Shown: positions 23,801 through 31,183 of the stretch, one piece after another | How positions within the stretch are numbered: position 1 is the first letter of the stretch | Layout of the letters: each line of letters opens with the position of its first letter | Virus record (IMG/VR): IMGVR_UViG_3300013131_000159 | Coordinates: 1-31,183 of that record | DNA: 31,183 nucleotides | From: a virus | Reading direction: 5' to 3' (one strand) | Notes under the pieces: model-generated | What the model saw: only the letters and a program-made list of their open reading frames with translations | Told to the model about the DNA's origin: nothing | The model's database searches: none | Made by a program: the position numbers and the translations under genes

Positions 23801-24310
23801 CTCACGTGCTTCTCCAGCGCCAGCAGAGACACCAGTAGCCACCCCAGCAGCAACACCTTTACGGCCAAAAGGAGCGAAAGCAAAGAACGGAAGCGTCGAA
23901 CCAAGCGCCTCACCAAGTTTGCGGCCAACGGTATCTTCATATCCCCTCTCCGCTGCAAGCCCACCTTTAACGGGTGCTACAAAACTTTCTACTGCACTAC
24001 GAACTGCGCGTTCTTGTTCATCAGGCAGTATTGAAGCCGCGCCAGTAGTTGCAACTTCAAGTAATCTTGCTGCACCTGGGGCTAATCCTTTACCAAATTC
24101 TTTAATCTGCCCGCCTATAGTTGGCTCTGGCGGTGGTTCCGGCAGAATAGCGCTTTTACGTATTGCTTCAAGTTGACGGTTAAACTCTTCTTGCTGCCGC
24201 TGTCTAGCATAAGATTGCGCTACTGCAATAAGTTGACGATTTGACGCTCCAACCGGACCTTCAATCTCGTAAATTAATCCGTCTGGACCTTGAATTTGAT
24301 AAATAGGCAT
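17831..24310 (-). CDS. Giant internal virion / large polyvalent protein with gluzincin motif
   Basis: This 2159-aa protein is the last gene of the late operon. It begins MPIYQIQGPDGLIYEIEGP, an N-terminal signature shared by many phage internal-virion proteins. Residues about 80-290 are Gly/Ala-rich and partly hydrophobic. Residues about 640-830 are a Pro/Ala/Lys/Glu-rich disordered stretch containing an AT-hook-like KKRGRPAK (800-807). A zinc-peptidase motif HEGAH (H1107, E1108, H1111) is followed by DEFVAEAF (1150-1157), whose glutamate can be the third gluzincin ligand. The C-terminal part (about 1500-2150), including a FMYKRYGASMYYMM stretch near 1845, resembles LPD38-type domains of large polyvalent phage proteins. 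It is probably packaged and ejected into the host. No RNA polymerase motifs were recognised. Confidence 0.88.
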   Translation of the reverse strand: MPIYQIQGPDGLIYEIEGPVGASNRQLIAVAQSYARQRQQEEFNRQLEAIRKSAILPEPPPEPTIGGQIKEFGKGLAPGAARLLEVATTGAASILPDEQERAVRSAVESFVAPVKGGLAAERGYEDTVGRKLGEALGSTLPFFAFAPFGRKGVAAGVATGVSAGAGEARERAEAKGVTSDERAMATAMGIGPGLLDIVAPNLKIGKTLITRAFVKGGVEGATEAAQQVAQNLIAQGVYDPSQELLVGAGEEGAYGAGAGALASMLVDLTIGRKAYRAARDAGKEPEKEPEKKAETALLGYDQKPFTPVALPDGSVAATQEQYDKYMREQGERKEDRRLTEQLVQGNLSPEQFAMARQAREAGLQETFGAAQPDLLGDILPTKEPAISELKEEAPSRDTSTRDMIDELEARQIRELIDADITPEQRKAELNKLRFESALAETDARTEVGREILAEQQRLALLLPVIEDTAVKNIEAKFQAELRRAGITNLNLTPREEALIARAYDVRAAEPEVTEEIKGPTPTAPITRTSLTELEAQIPEKTEAREPQQLGIPGIGKRIAPPAEEVGSVEPQFTTVLTPEVLDNTGLAKQSGFYRQLLNKDMANPQDAAAVSKVLQQVRANPNLSLSTKQGVEVVAGQAFGALATQGEMFGPKGGIKVKEAPSGKARKPVPSSIAETVSGADREGAGVPGKRREPTAQKPAASERAGLGGAERGAVPTETGKGKQPAAVKEELTADEMAEIEAEAASQLAGKPATGAAERGAKATATAPAKEPAPAKPKAAAPKEPKAPSAPETAEPVAAKKRGRPAKEKPEVVEEEGPLTNFAEVQSVRYSSFEKTDPTPASDAVKIEELLEAPPTKLNEIARAARIYMGKMSRVVDNIINVAFDVVYDPPLFRREGEGAIETAFFRGTSGANARLAFNWVNKNLSNDAKLLMQKYVLKFEEGKLNDKDIQALINIETSINETTLQYVYGDVDTKRMVELIKEGKTEEEAFAQVDIEMQRAQQEQKNLKRLLQNEIVSLGFPLHPGIQQMLKDGDFLGAMTSLAGRNEGIVSRLAAKLASTNPRTRVVVESNLLDDAGKATPGYYDPKTDTIYLDSKTGMVPHVLLHEGAHAATSHVLDNPSHPVTKQLKQLYDDVKGSLDTAYGATSLDEFVAEAFSNPQFQQKLASINPKGGKITAWQRFVSTVTNFLRQMVGIKPLPIQSAFTEANALIESILSPAPESRNAGKLFAAALTEPGKVEKMFNGMLDRAQSFGVLDNNKINKFHEVLAMKIPDLLRRGLLSVLPLNALADVSAKYVPRAKELNALIEQKSGSESIRNQKLEADIKILSELASKNPEQNKLASVLALEASRSQVNPLNNRKQYEKNPEELKDYDDFKSRYERLTPAGKQIYNDVAKVYSKMYDEIKRVVGKEIDETVSDKTQAARAKKEFFDLLTDRAGLDPYYPFERQGSYWLSYNAPGPKGNIERYVQTFETARERRQFMDYIDGKEGVSDVEAFSKLDKNAYRNAPSASFASQLMKILTNNKVGSETQDQVIRLILSNMPVSSFAQSFNRRQGTLGFNQDIVDTLSRRAYGISRQLANIEYASKLSRLKTRMEEDFRASGSPEIARPYLDEVFKHADFAMSPDIPQWSKIATSFGFNMTLGFNLSSALINLSQIPLVVYPYLSFRKGNNPAQAFKAFTRATRIYMGSGFKREVEGLTGKKVKMKAMFSLDNYNFDDPNLSANVKMYETLVRVGRANGQFNRSQMYDILDVQQGDKNILSQVNAASGAMFHHGERMNREISLMAAYDLELQRLKNKPEANERGLTQQQMEERAAENAIYLTEITNGGISAAAAPSIAQSGIGKVLFMYKRYGASMYYMMFKTAREAYGDADPAVRRAAMAQIGGIFGSAALLAGVRGIPMFGIAAMVYNILKGDDEDDFETVTRKYIGELPYKGIINPLTGLEISNRVGLSDLIFRDSMAPSDQGAIASLLVLMGGPVIGSAERMNRGFKTWTEEGDFMRGMEQMLPSAIGNVFKGVRYATQGANTLRGDPVVSEVSPWNSIAQGFGFAPAEYVRQLEDNANRKRVDRTIGETKTKLLRHYYMATRVGDQQGASDVMKEIMDFNKKHPEVGIDADTILRSMEQHMKTTATMYHGIVLSPTERARALREMQDLEDEEF

Positions 24311-24318
24311 AGTGATTT

Positions 24319-26235
24319 TTACTGGCCTGGTCTAACACCAACTACACGATAACCACCGTCTCCCCCCAAAGCTGCTATTTTTTGATCGTAGTCTCTATTT
24401 ATTTTATCTTCAATTAGTGCTTTTTCACGCTTTAATGCATTTAGCTGAGCTTTTTGTTGTGGATTTAACGGTGAACCTAATGCAGCAATACCCTGAATTT
24501 TTAGAATTTGCTCATCAATTGGTCTAAATGCCTGATTAAGTGCACGTAGGCGTTGGCTATCTAATTGACTTGTTAATCTACTTCTTGTTGCTTCTTTAGT
24601 TGCATCAATTTGTGCAGCGGTGCCCGCTCTTTGAGCCGCAACTTGTTCAAGGCTAACACCTATCTGACCTGCCGATTTAGCAGCATCAGCATTGAATTTA
24701 TCGGCTTCAGTTTTAAGTGTTATGGCTTTATCAAAGTTACCACGCTTGAATTCGTAATCAGCCCTAGCTTCAAGGTCTTCGGCCTTAGAAATATCTAGAT
24801 TAAGTTGACGTAACTTATCAGACTGCGCTTTCTCAAATTCCATCAAACCTTTACCAGTTTGCCCCATACCAAACCGACGACCCGGAGTTAGAGAAAGAAG
24901 CCGGTTAGCAAAAGTATCTTGGCCTTGAACTTCTTCACGTTGACGTTTAAGTTCTTCAATTGTCTTATCTGCACGGGGGCGAACATCTAGCCCACGTTGT
25001 TTAAGTTCCTTTTCGTAGTCTGGAGTTTGTCGTGTGTACAGCTTACGCAAAAACTCAAGTTCTGGGTTTGTCTTTGCAGCAATACCAGCACCGCTGGCTT
25101 CTCTACGCCCTTGTCCTGAACTTGGTATTAATGTTTGTATGCCTTGTGGTTTTTGTTTTGGCTCTCTGTCTGTTTTTGCATCAAGACCTCCTGGTCCGTA
25201 TCTAGTTCCTTCGTTGCTATATGTAGCTTGAGGAATATCTTTGCGGTTACGAAGCTCAGCTTCTTTAAGCCGCCTAACATCTTCTGGTGATGTAAACAAA
25301 AGTTCTGGAATTATCATACCAAACGGGCCAAAGAATTTTTTAAGCAAGCCACTGCCCGATATGTTTCCTAATCCCATCTTTGAAGCGGGGGGCGTTGCTG
25401 ATGGTGCTGATCCTGATGTAGGAGTAGCGTACGTGCGTTGTGGTAATTCAGGAACACTTGCTGGTTGCGGTCTGGCTGCTTTAAGTCCTGCTGCAACTTT
25501 TTCACGGCGTTCTAATTTTTCACGTAAATACTTTTTCCGTTCCTCTTCAGACATTCCTTCAATTTCACTTATAAAGTCTGCAAACGGATCAAGCTCTCCA
25601 ACTTCTGGTACATAAGGTGCTTTTCCAATAGGATCTTTAGACCCAGCAGCAAACGCCACAATCCCGCCACCAGCATAGTCAGATCTCTTAAACATATTTA
25701 AAGGTAATGGCACACCAGCTATGCCAGGCCGACGACGCAAAGCAAAACGGCCAAAAGCGCTTTTAAGCTCCTTTGGAATATCAGCAACATCACCTTGCAT
25801 GGCTTCACGCAACATACGACGTTTAAGATCTTCCGGATTCATAACACTGCCACCCGGGGCATAATCCCTGGGAACCACGATGTCCTCAATAAAACCACCG
25901 CCTGCTAACTGGGCAGGCTCAGAGGTGGTTGTGTTGGGAGCGGCCATAGGCATAGCTGCCTGGATACCAGCCTGCTGCCGGGATGCCTGTTGTTGACGGT
26001 TACCCTGAAGCGCAATCAGTCCAGCCGCCTGCTCGATCTGCTGTTTGACCGTGGGCGCACCTTCCATCTCTTTGGCCTGTTCAGCGGCAGCGCCTTCCTG
26101 CATTCTCTTGCGGCGGTTAAGCTCCCCCAAAGCCAGGAACGGAGGAACCTGTGGATTAGCCCCGTTGGCGTATTGCATCAACGCCTGCATGGGTACGTCC
26201 TTAAGACGCTCTTGAAGTTGGACTAGGTTAAGCAT
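24319..26235 (-). CDS. Internal virion protein, 638 aa
   Basis: ATG 26235 follows AAGGA on the - strand. The N-terminus (VPMQALMQYANGANPQVPPF, residues 14-33, then LALGELNRRKRMQ) is a pattern I associate with internal or ejection proteins of aquatic podophages. Two glycine-rich boxes, AGGGFIEDIV (about 110-120) and YAGGGIVAFAAG (about 188-199), fit that family. The middle is Pro/Ser/Arg-rich and probably disordered. The last 250 residues are long charged helices suited to coiled coils. No enzyme motif is seen. It lies between two other late proteins with gaps of eight bases, so they are co-translated. A capsid-interior or tail-ejection role is inferred from this context. Confidence 0.75.
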   Translation of the reverse strand: MLNLVQLQERLKDVPMQALMQYANGANPQVPPFLALGELNRRKRMQEGAAAEQAKEMEGAPTVKQQIEQAAGLIALQGNRQQQASRQQAGIQAAMPMAAPNTTTSEPAQLAGGGFIEDIVVPRDYAPGGSVMNPEDLKRRMLREAMQGDVADIPKELKSAFGRFALRRRPGIAGVPLPLNMFKRSDYAGGGIVAFAAGSKDPIGKAPYVPEVGELDPFADFISEIEGMSEEERKKYLREKLERREKVAAGLKAARPQPASVPELPQRTYATPTSGSAPSATPPASKMGLGNISGSGLLKKFFGPFGMIIPELLFTSPEDVRRLKEAELRNRKDIPQATYSNEGTRYGPGGLDAKTDREPKQKPQGIQTLIPSSGQGRREASGAGIAAKTNPELEFLRKLYTRQTPDYEKELKQRGLDVRPRADKTIEELKRQREEVQGQDTFANRLLSLTPGRRFGMGQTGKGLMEFEKAQSDKLRQLNLDISKAEDLEARADYEFKRGNFDKAITLKTEADKFNADAAKSAGQIGVSLEQVAAQRAGTAAQIDATKEATRSRLTSQLDSQRLRALNQAFRPIDEQILKIQGIAALGSPLNPQQKAQLNALKREKALIEDKINRDYDQKIAALGGDGGYRVVGVRPGQ

Positions 26236-26243
26236 ATTTGTCC

Positions 26244-27113
26244 TTAAACAATTTTAAGCGCTTTTAACAAAGCGATCATGTCTTGCGCACCACCAACCCC
26301 TGCAGTAAATGCGCTAGGTGCAGGTTGATAGAAGCTAGCCGCTGCGATTGGAAGCCCGGTAAGCATCTGACGCTGGAACTCAAGCCGTTGTTGTGGGTAT
26401 GCCTCTTCTCTGAGGAACTGATTATAAGCTGCAGTCAATTCGTCTTGGGTTATGCCACGCTGTTGTGTACCGGCGGCAAGCTGTTGGGCTAGATTCTGAA
26501 GTCCTGCCGACTGTTCAGCTTGGCCAATCTGCGTAAGTGCCTGTGTGGCGGAGGTTTGCTGACCAAGACCTTGGAGTCCTGCCTGTATGTCTGCCTGGCG
26601 TTGTCTTTGAGCCGCTTCAAATGCTCCGGCATAACCTTTGCCAGTGATATCACCTAACAGGGTCTGTAGGTTACGCTGAGCCTCAGCTTCCATAATTGCT
26701 TGACGAGAACCGCCGTATGCACCAGCTTTGGCCATCCGGCCTTGCATCTCATTACGGGCGATATCCGCTTGACGGCTAGCCTCCCGGCGCTGAGGTTCTA
26801 ACACGGCCTCCAGGTACGGGTTCATGTAAGACTGAATAGTCCCAATCTGGGGCATATATTGCTGTGACGCACCATAAGTCTGTTGCGCTTGTTGCCCAGC
26901 GGTCTGTAGGTTCTGGGGTACGGTTAGCGCACCAATACCTTTAAAGGCGCTTGTCTGAAGATCTGACGGTCCAGCTGCTAGCTTTCCACCGTAAGGTTCA
27001 AAGGGTAACTCAGATAAAGCCTGGGCCTTGCCAAGCATATCGGTTACATACGGGCCAACGTATGGGGATAGGCTTGATTCGGTGCCTGCTGTAGTTTCCA
27101 TTCCTGTTGCCAT
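26244..27113 (-). CDS. Gln/Ala-rich virion protein, 289 aa
   Basis: ATG 27113 is preceded by AAGGAA. The protein is strikingly rich in Gln and Ala with long amphipathic helices and repeated QQxQ-type stretches (for example residues 75-85, AQQTYGASQQY, and 195-215). A central block MNPYLEAVLEPQRREASRQA (97-116) and GRMAKAGAYGGSRQAI (125-140) matches, from memory, virion structural proteins of podovirus-like phages. No membrane helix or catalytic site is evident. It probably lines the ejection apparatus or capsid interior with its neighbours. The DNA here is more G/C-rich than the flanking late genes. Confidence 0.72.
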   Translation of the reverse strand: MATGMETTAGTESSLSPYVGPYVTDMLGKAQALSELPFEPYGGKLAAGPSDLQTSAFKGIGALTVPQNLQTAGQQAQQTYGASQQYMPQIGTIQSYMNPYLEAVLEPQRREASRQADIARNEMQGRMAKAGAYGGSRQAIMEAEAQRNLQTLLGDITGKGYAGAFEAAQRQRQADIQAGLQGLGQQTSATQALTQIGQAEQSAGLQNLAQQLAAGTQQRGITQDELTAAYNQFLREEAYPQQRLEFQRQMLTGLPIAAASFYQPAPSAFTAGVGGAQDMIALLKALKIV

Positions 27114-27122
27114 GATCGTTCC

Positions 27123-28178
27123 TTATGCCGGAGTGTATTTCCGGGGGTTAATCTGTCTGCCTTGTTTCTTGTTTCCGGTACGTGCTACGCGGACCTTCTC
27201 CATCATTTCATATAACACATCTGCGCCTGCATCAGAGTTACCGTTACCCAGATGGGATACAACATCGGCAGGAATCACAAACTCTCCATGACTAAGCCGG
27301 GCGGGCTGTTTGTTGTCAATAGAGGTCTTGATCTTGTCAGCCATGCCATCGGTCTTGCCCTTCAGGTAACGCCCCTTTTTTAAGCCCATCAGTCCACCAG
27401 ACGCCGCACGGGTATAAGTTACTCCACGGCCTGGAACTCGGGCAGCGGTGTACTTAGGAATACCACCCTGATAACCAACTGGAAGCTGAGGTGCGCCTTT
27501 ACGCCCAAGCAACCCCATCAGACCGCCAAGAAGAGATGCCAATAAAGCATTTTGTTTTGTTGGTTCTGTGAATCGTATAATTTTTTCAATTATTTTTTCA
27601 ATCGTATTAGCATTTACATTGGTAGTTGTTGCTTTGCCATCTTCGTAAACAGTTTGTTGTCCGCCACCACCTGTAGTGGTTACTGTTCCTCCACGAGGAC
27701 CATACAAATCAGAATAACTAACTACCTTTGCGTCAGGTCCTGTACCGTGATAAGCGGTGTAACCCGTTGGACCTTCACCTCCAATATCGCGGTTGAAGGT
27801 TTCTACCAAAGATCCAGGACTATAAATGTCTGAATAATCAACAAAGTAGTCTTTCCCATCATTGGTATGGTAAAAACTGTACCGACCGCCTGGGTCAGTT
27901 GTTTCAACTACACCTTCTGGAGTGTAGACAACTCGTCTACCTTCATCGGTATCAAAAATTAATTCTCCACCAAATCCTAAATATGGACTGTCGTAGTCTC
28001 CAGTGAATAACGATGACAAATCTTGAGGTCCGGCACCACGCATAAAATCAAATATAGGGCCATAATTATCAGAAATTCCAAGATCAAGATTTTCAAATCC
28101 TCTTCCAATATCAAAATTCATTGATGGAGTTGAGAAACTTGGAAAATCAAAATCAAAATCTTCATCAAAAAGAAACAT
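27123..28178 (-). CDS. Virion structural protein with variable N-terminus, 351 aa
   Basis: ATG 28178 is preceded by AGGAAAAG. The protein has two parts. Residues 1-205 are low-complexity, rich in Phe, Asp, Gly, Tyr and Thr, starting with an unusual FDEDFDFDF run. The C-terminal 90 residues (about 262-351) form a domain well known in podophage structural proteins: KGKTDGMADKIKTSID, QPARLSHGEFVIPADVVSHL and ARTGNKKQGRQINPRKY. A small hydrophobic stretch LLASLLGGLMGLLG (about 212-225) lies between them. The DNA changes from A/T-rich to G/C-rich at about 27.55 kb, at the junction of the parts, suggesting a mosaic gene. The exact virion location is unknown. Confidence 0.78.
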   Translation of the reverse strand: MFLFDEDFDFDFPSFSTPSMNFDIGRGFENLDLGISDNYGPIFDFMRGAGPQDLSSLFTGDYDSPYLGFGGELIFDTDEGRRVVYTPEGVVETTDPGGRYSFYHTNDGKDYFVDYSDIYSPGSLVETFNRDIGGEGPTGYTAYHGTGPDAKVVSYSDLYGPRGGTVTTTGGGGQQTVYEDGKATTTNVNANTIEKIIEKIIRFTEPTKQNALLASLLGGLMGLLGRKGAPQLPVGYQGGIPKYTAARVPGRGVTYTRAASGGLMGLKKGRYLKGKTDGMADKIKTSIDNKQPARLSHGEFVIPADVVSHLGNGNSDAGADVLYEMMEKVRVARTGNKKQGRQINPRKYTPA

Positions 28179-28187
28179 GATCTTTTC

Positions 28188-31183
28188 CTAAACGCCGCCT
28201 TGGCTATCAAATGGGGATCGCACTGCGTTGATAATGTTTGCAGCTAACATTGTTGCTTCTTGTTTATTCAAACCTTTATAAGTTAACAAAGGCACAAGTT
28301 CATCTACAACGGCAAGCATGTCGTCTTCAATTTGTAGTGGTAATCCAAGTATTCCTGGCATTTTTCTGTATAGATTTTCATTACCAAAAGACGCAATTTC
28401 CTCTTCTAATCTTGCTTTTTCAGCATCGCTTAATTGAAAATCTTCTCCTCCGCTTCGAAGATCAGCAAATGATGATCCAAGTCTTGATGATCCAAGTCTT
28501 GATAATGCAGGAAGATTTTTAATTCCTTGAGTAATTGCTTGATTAATTAACATTTTTGTTGGATCAACTCCAGATATCTTTGATCCAGCATATATCCCTG
28601 CAATACCTCCTAATTGACTTGGCCTAACAATATCTGAGATATCTAAATCATTGAATCCAATTTTATTTAAAAATTTCTCTCCAAGACCCGGTATTTTAAT
28701 TGAGTAGCCTTCTGGATCCCTTCCGCCAGTTGTGCCGCCAATAGCTCCTGAAACCAAACTAGACAAAAATATATCTTCGGCATTTCTGCCTGTTAATGCA
28801 CCTATTCCTGAATTTAAAGCAGCATTAGTTATAACATTTGCTGCCAACTCATTAAGGCCCGCATTAACAAGGGTTGAAACTACAGGCTGTGTGAATGGGG
28901 AAAATAAATTTGATATGCCTCCAGTTGCCCCTGCCACTGCCATTCCAATTGGGGTGTTCATTACTTCCATAACAAAGTTAAACAGATCGCCAAAAAACCC
29001 TGAACTGGTGTTTGGATCTGAAAAACTAAACGGCGTGATCATTGGTTTTTTATCTGACCCAAGTTTAGGAACTAAAAAATCACCTTTAGGCTCTAGGTAT
29101 ACCCTTATGTGTGAGTCGTCCGCTGTTGGGTCTTCAATACCCAGCTTTTTCATGGCTTCTGGATCTAATGTTTTTGTCCGACCAGTCCAAACATAAAGGT
29201 TTTTATATTTGTCGTTTAGATCGTCATAAGCCTCTTTAATGTCTTTATATTGAGGAACTTTAGATGGGTCTTTGTTAAAATAATCTAATGCAATCTTATT
29301 AAGTTGATCCTTTGTATCTTTGTAGTAATCGTAAGCAGACTTAGATTCAAAGTTTCTGGTAAACCTAGCTTGGCTGGATGGATCCTCTTCAGAAATAGCA
29401 GGATACTTTTCAGCTAATTGCATACGGAAAAACTGTTCGGCTGGAATAGGTACTTGATTAACCTGACCGGTTTCTGGATCTTTTTGCGGAATGTAAACAA
29501 CATCAACTTCATTCCCGGTCTCTGGGTCATAAGTGCGTTTTTGAACGCCACCAAGTTTTGCTAATTCTTTTTCAATTCTTGCAAAGTCTGCTATTTCATC
29601 TTTGCTTGCTGTTACTCCTAAAGCACCAGTCCCTCGACCGAAAGATCCCTTATATTTGCTATTCGGATCTGCACCAATGTATTGAAGACTGGTGTTGTCG
29701 TACATATCTTGCATACCGGTAAGAACGACATCACCCTTTTCATCTAATGCTTTATCTCCAGCTTTTTTAGTTATTAGGGCAAAACCAGTTGACGGATCTG
29801 CGCCATATTGACCAGAACTTCCTTCGCCACGCCTAATTTCCCCCGCTGACTTAGCATATAAAAGATCTTGGGGATTGGCTTTAAAATAAGGAGAGTCTGG
29901 CTTTTTCTCGGCTGCATCTTTAATTAACTTGGTTTCAAGATCTCGTGTTACCGTACCCTTTAACAAAGCATCGTAATACTCTTTAGCTAGTGGATCGGTT
30001 TCTTTTCCTTCACGAAGATTCTTAGCAAATTGTCTAGCAGTGTCAGCATCTTCCCCATACAGGTTCATTCTTGTTATGGCTGCTCTGTTTGCTTCTTGAG
30101 CTTTATTAAATATTGAATCTTGAAGTTCTTTTTTAATGTCTTCAAGACTTCCCCTGGATTCAAAAAACTTTGGATCAAGGGTTTTAGATAAGCTAAAAGG
30201 CGTATCCTTAGTAGAAAACAATCCCTCTAATCCCGTGATGTCTTCTTTAGTTCCAAAGACATCGGTTATTGCTTGATCAAAACCGGTTTGAAATTTACCT
30301 CGCAAATCTGATTCTGTGCCAAAGACATCTTTACCAAGATACTTTTGAGCTGCAAGCTGATCGGCAAGACTAATTGCACCGTATGCCAAAGAAGATTTTA
30401 AATCTTCTGGCTTTATAGCCCCAGACTGAAGTTGTTGAATGTAGTAATTCAACCCAGAGTCAGTGGTAGGCACAGCCCTTCCTAGAACATCTTTGTATGC
30501 TTGAGTTACTAAAGCATTAAAAGTGGGAAGATTAGAAATGCCGCCAGTTGTAGTTGTTTCAGTTGCAGTTGTTCCAGTTGTAGGTAAATTTGCAATTCCT
30601 GTTTTGTAATACTCTGGAATGGAAGTTGTAAAACCTCCGGTTAAAGTTTTTCCTGTACTGGCAAGATACTTGTTAACTAAGTCGCTTGTGGACTTTAGAT
30701 CTGACTTTTGAGCTAAAGACAACAGGCTTGATAACTGTGTCGGGTTTAGCTTTAGTTGATTGGCCCTTTGGTAGATCTCATCATTTGTTGGCGGTCGTTG
30801 ATCGCCTTTTAAAAACTCTCTGGCTGATTTAACTTGGCTGGGTGCAAAATATTCATACCCGGTTGGTAATGGAGCAATATCAGAATAAGCAATTCCCTTT
30901 ATTGTTCCAGGATCAATACCACTTGCCTGCATTAATGACAGGGCATTTGGAGCTAACCGAGTATCGGCAAGATCTAAGGTTGCTAAATTCCCCACTCCAG
31001 TAGTTGCAACTTGTTGAGCTGCTTGTTGCAAAAAAGAAGGTGCAAACTTAGATGGATCGTATCCACCGCCGCCTTTGTCATAAGCACTTTTTACTGCCTC
31101 GTAGCCACCATACTGTTGTAACTCGTATGTAGGTACGCCGGTCGTCATCGACCGTTGCATCAAATCGGCAGCAATTTGCGGGG
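28188..31183 (-). CDS. Large virion/ejection protein with DUF4214 domain, 5' end outside window
   Basis: The frame is open to the right edge (a PQIAADL reading precedes the first in-window ATG at 31160), so the real start probably lies beyond 31183. At least 990 residues are visible. Around residues 215-255 a DUF4214-like block reads AYKDVLGRAVPTTDSGLNYY followed by IQQLQSGAIKPEDLKSSL. The middle is charged and helical. About residues 725-800 are Gly/Ala/Ile-rich and hydrophobic (for example MNTPIGMAVAGATGGISNLF), which could insert in a membrane. No lytic transglycosylase or RNA polymerase motif was recognised. It is the first visible gene of the late operon and is probably an internal or ejection protein. 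Confidence 0.8.
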   Translation of the reverse strand, partial: PQIAADLMQRSMTTGVPTYELQQYGGYEAVKSAYDKGGGGYDPSKFAPSFLQQAAQQVATTGVGNLATLDLADTRLAPNALSLMQASGIDPGTIKGIAYSDIAPLPTGYEYFAPSQVKSAREFLKGDQRPPTNDEIYQRANQLKLNPTQLSSLLSLAQKSDLKSTSDLVNKYLASTGKTLTGGFTTSIPEYYKTGIANLPTTGTTATETTTTGGISNLPTFNALVTQAYKDVLGRAVPTTDSGLNYYIQQLQSGAIKPEDLKSSLAYGAISLADQLAAQKYLGKDVFGTESDLRGKFQTGFDQAITDVFGTKEDITGLEGLFSTKDTPFSLSKTLDPKFFESRGSLEDIKKELQDSIFNKAQEANRAAITRMNLYGEDADTARQFAKNLREGKETDPLAKEYYDALLKGTVTRDLETKLIKDAAEKKPDSPYFKANPQDLLYAKSAGEIRRGEGSSGQYGADPSTGFALITKKAGDKALDEKGDVVLTGMQDMYDNTSLQYIGADPNSKYKGSFGRGTGALGVTASKDEIADFARIEKELAKLGGVQKRTYDPETGNEVDVVYIPQKDPETGQVNQVPIPAEQFFRMQLAEKYPAISEEDPSSQARFTRNFESKSAYDYYKDTKDQLNKIALDYFNKDPSKVPQYKDIKEAYDDLNDKYKNLYVWTGRTKTLDPEAMKKLGIEDPTADDSHIRVYLEPKGDFLVPKLGSDKKPMITPFSFSDPNTSSGFFGDLFNFVMEVMNTPIGMAVAGATGGISNLFSPFTQPVVSTLVNAGLNELAANVITNAALNSGIGALTGRNAEDIFLSSLVSGAIGGTTGGRDPEGYSIKIPGLGEKFLNKIGFNDLDISDIVRPSQLGGIAGIYAGSKISGVDPTKMLINQAITQGIKNLPALSRLGSSRLGSSFADLRSGGEDFQLSDAEKARLEEEIASFGNENLYRKMPGILGLPLQIEDDMLAVVDELVPLLTYKGLNKQEATMLAANIINAVRSPFDSQGGV
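28471..28500. repeat. 15-bp perfect tandem duplication
   Basis: The unit GATGATCCAAGTCTT occurs twice head to tail (28471-28485 and 28486-28500) within the 991-aa late gene, encoding a doubled RLGSS pentapeptide on the - strand. It stays in frame. Replication slippage is the likely origin. Confidence 0.9.

Noticed and set aside
17831-24310. N4-like virion RNA polymerase in the 2159-aa protein
   Set aside because: I could not find the conserved T7-family polymerase motifs; the recognisable parts are a zinc-peptidase site, an AT-hook and an LPD38-like end.

Overview
The window looks like part of a tailed bacteriophage genome (Caudoviricetes, probably podovirus-like) from an aquatic, mainly uncultured lineage. 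This rests on tightly packed genes, a phage-type family A DNA polymerase, a primase-helicase, small phage families (VRR-NUC, DUF3310, HNH-like) and a block of very large internal-virion-type proteins. No host housekeeping genes, tRNA, integrase, insertion sequence or CRISPR array was seen. Host identity cannot be read from the sequence; a proteobacterial host is only a guess.

Layout. (1) Positions 1-5640, + strand: an AAA+ (MoxR/CobS-like) ATPase, a metallopeptidase-VWA protein and a DUF3150-like partner, followed by three large unrecognised proteins. A 17-bp palindrome, consensus GTACAACGNCGTTGTAC, recurs at 770, 1929, 3226 and 5601 (plus a degenerate copy at 5622) and was not found elsewhere in the window. 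(2) Positions 5656-11248, + strand: a chain of overlapping small genes (VRR-NUC nuclease, winged-helix protein, DUF3310, two single-pass membrane proteins) leading into DNA polymerase, then a Cas4/RecB-like nuclease, a conserved small protein and an HNH-like protein. (3) Positions 11249-17830, + strand: a GC-rich stem-loop, an SNF2-type helicase, a possible sigma70-like promoter, a coiled-coil protein, an excisionase-like HTH protein, a zinc/acidic-tail candidate ssDNA-binding protein, a 188-nt structured non-coding leader, the AEP primase-helicase, a 77-aa protein and a strong terminator. (4) Positions 17831-31183, - strand: five late genes read towards the terminator, encoding large internal-virion or ejection-type proteins. 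The last is a 2159-aa protein with an HExxH gluzincin motif and an AT-hook. The most upstream gene runs off the right edge.

The + strand arm is the early/replication programme: primase-helicase, polymerase, SNF2 translocase and nucleases act on phage DNA. The - strand arm makes virion components. The two arms converge at about 17.8 kb on a terminator that is strong only in the + direction.

The two observations most worth testing are the AAA+/VWA module with its private palindromic operator-like sites, and the structured, pseudoknot-capable leader in front of the primase-helicase. No gene-free stretch exceeds 188 nt.
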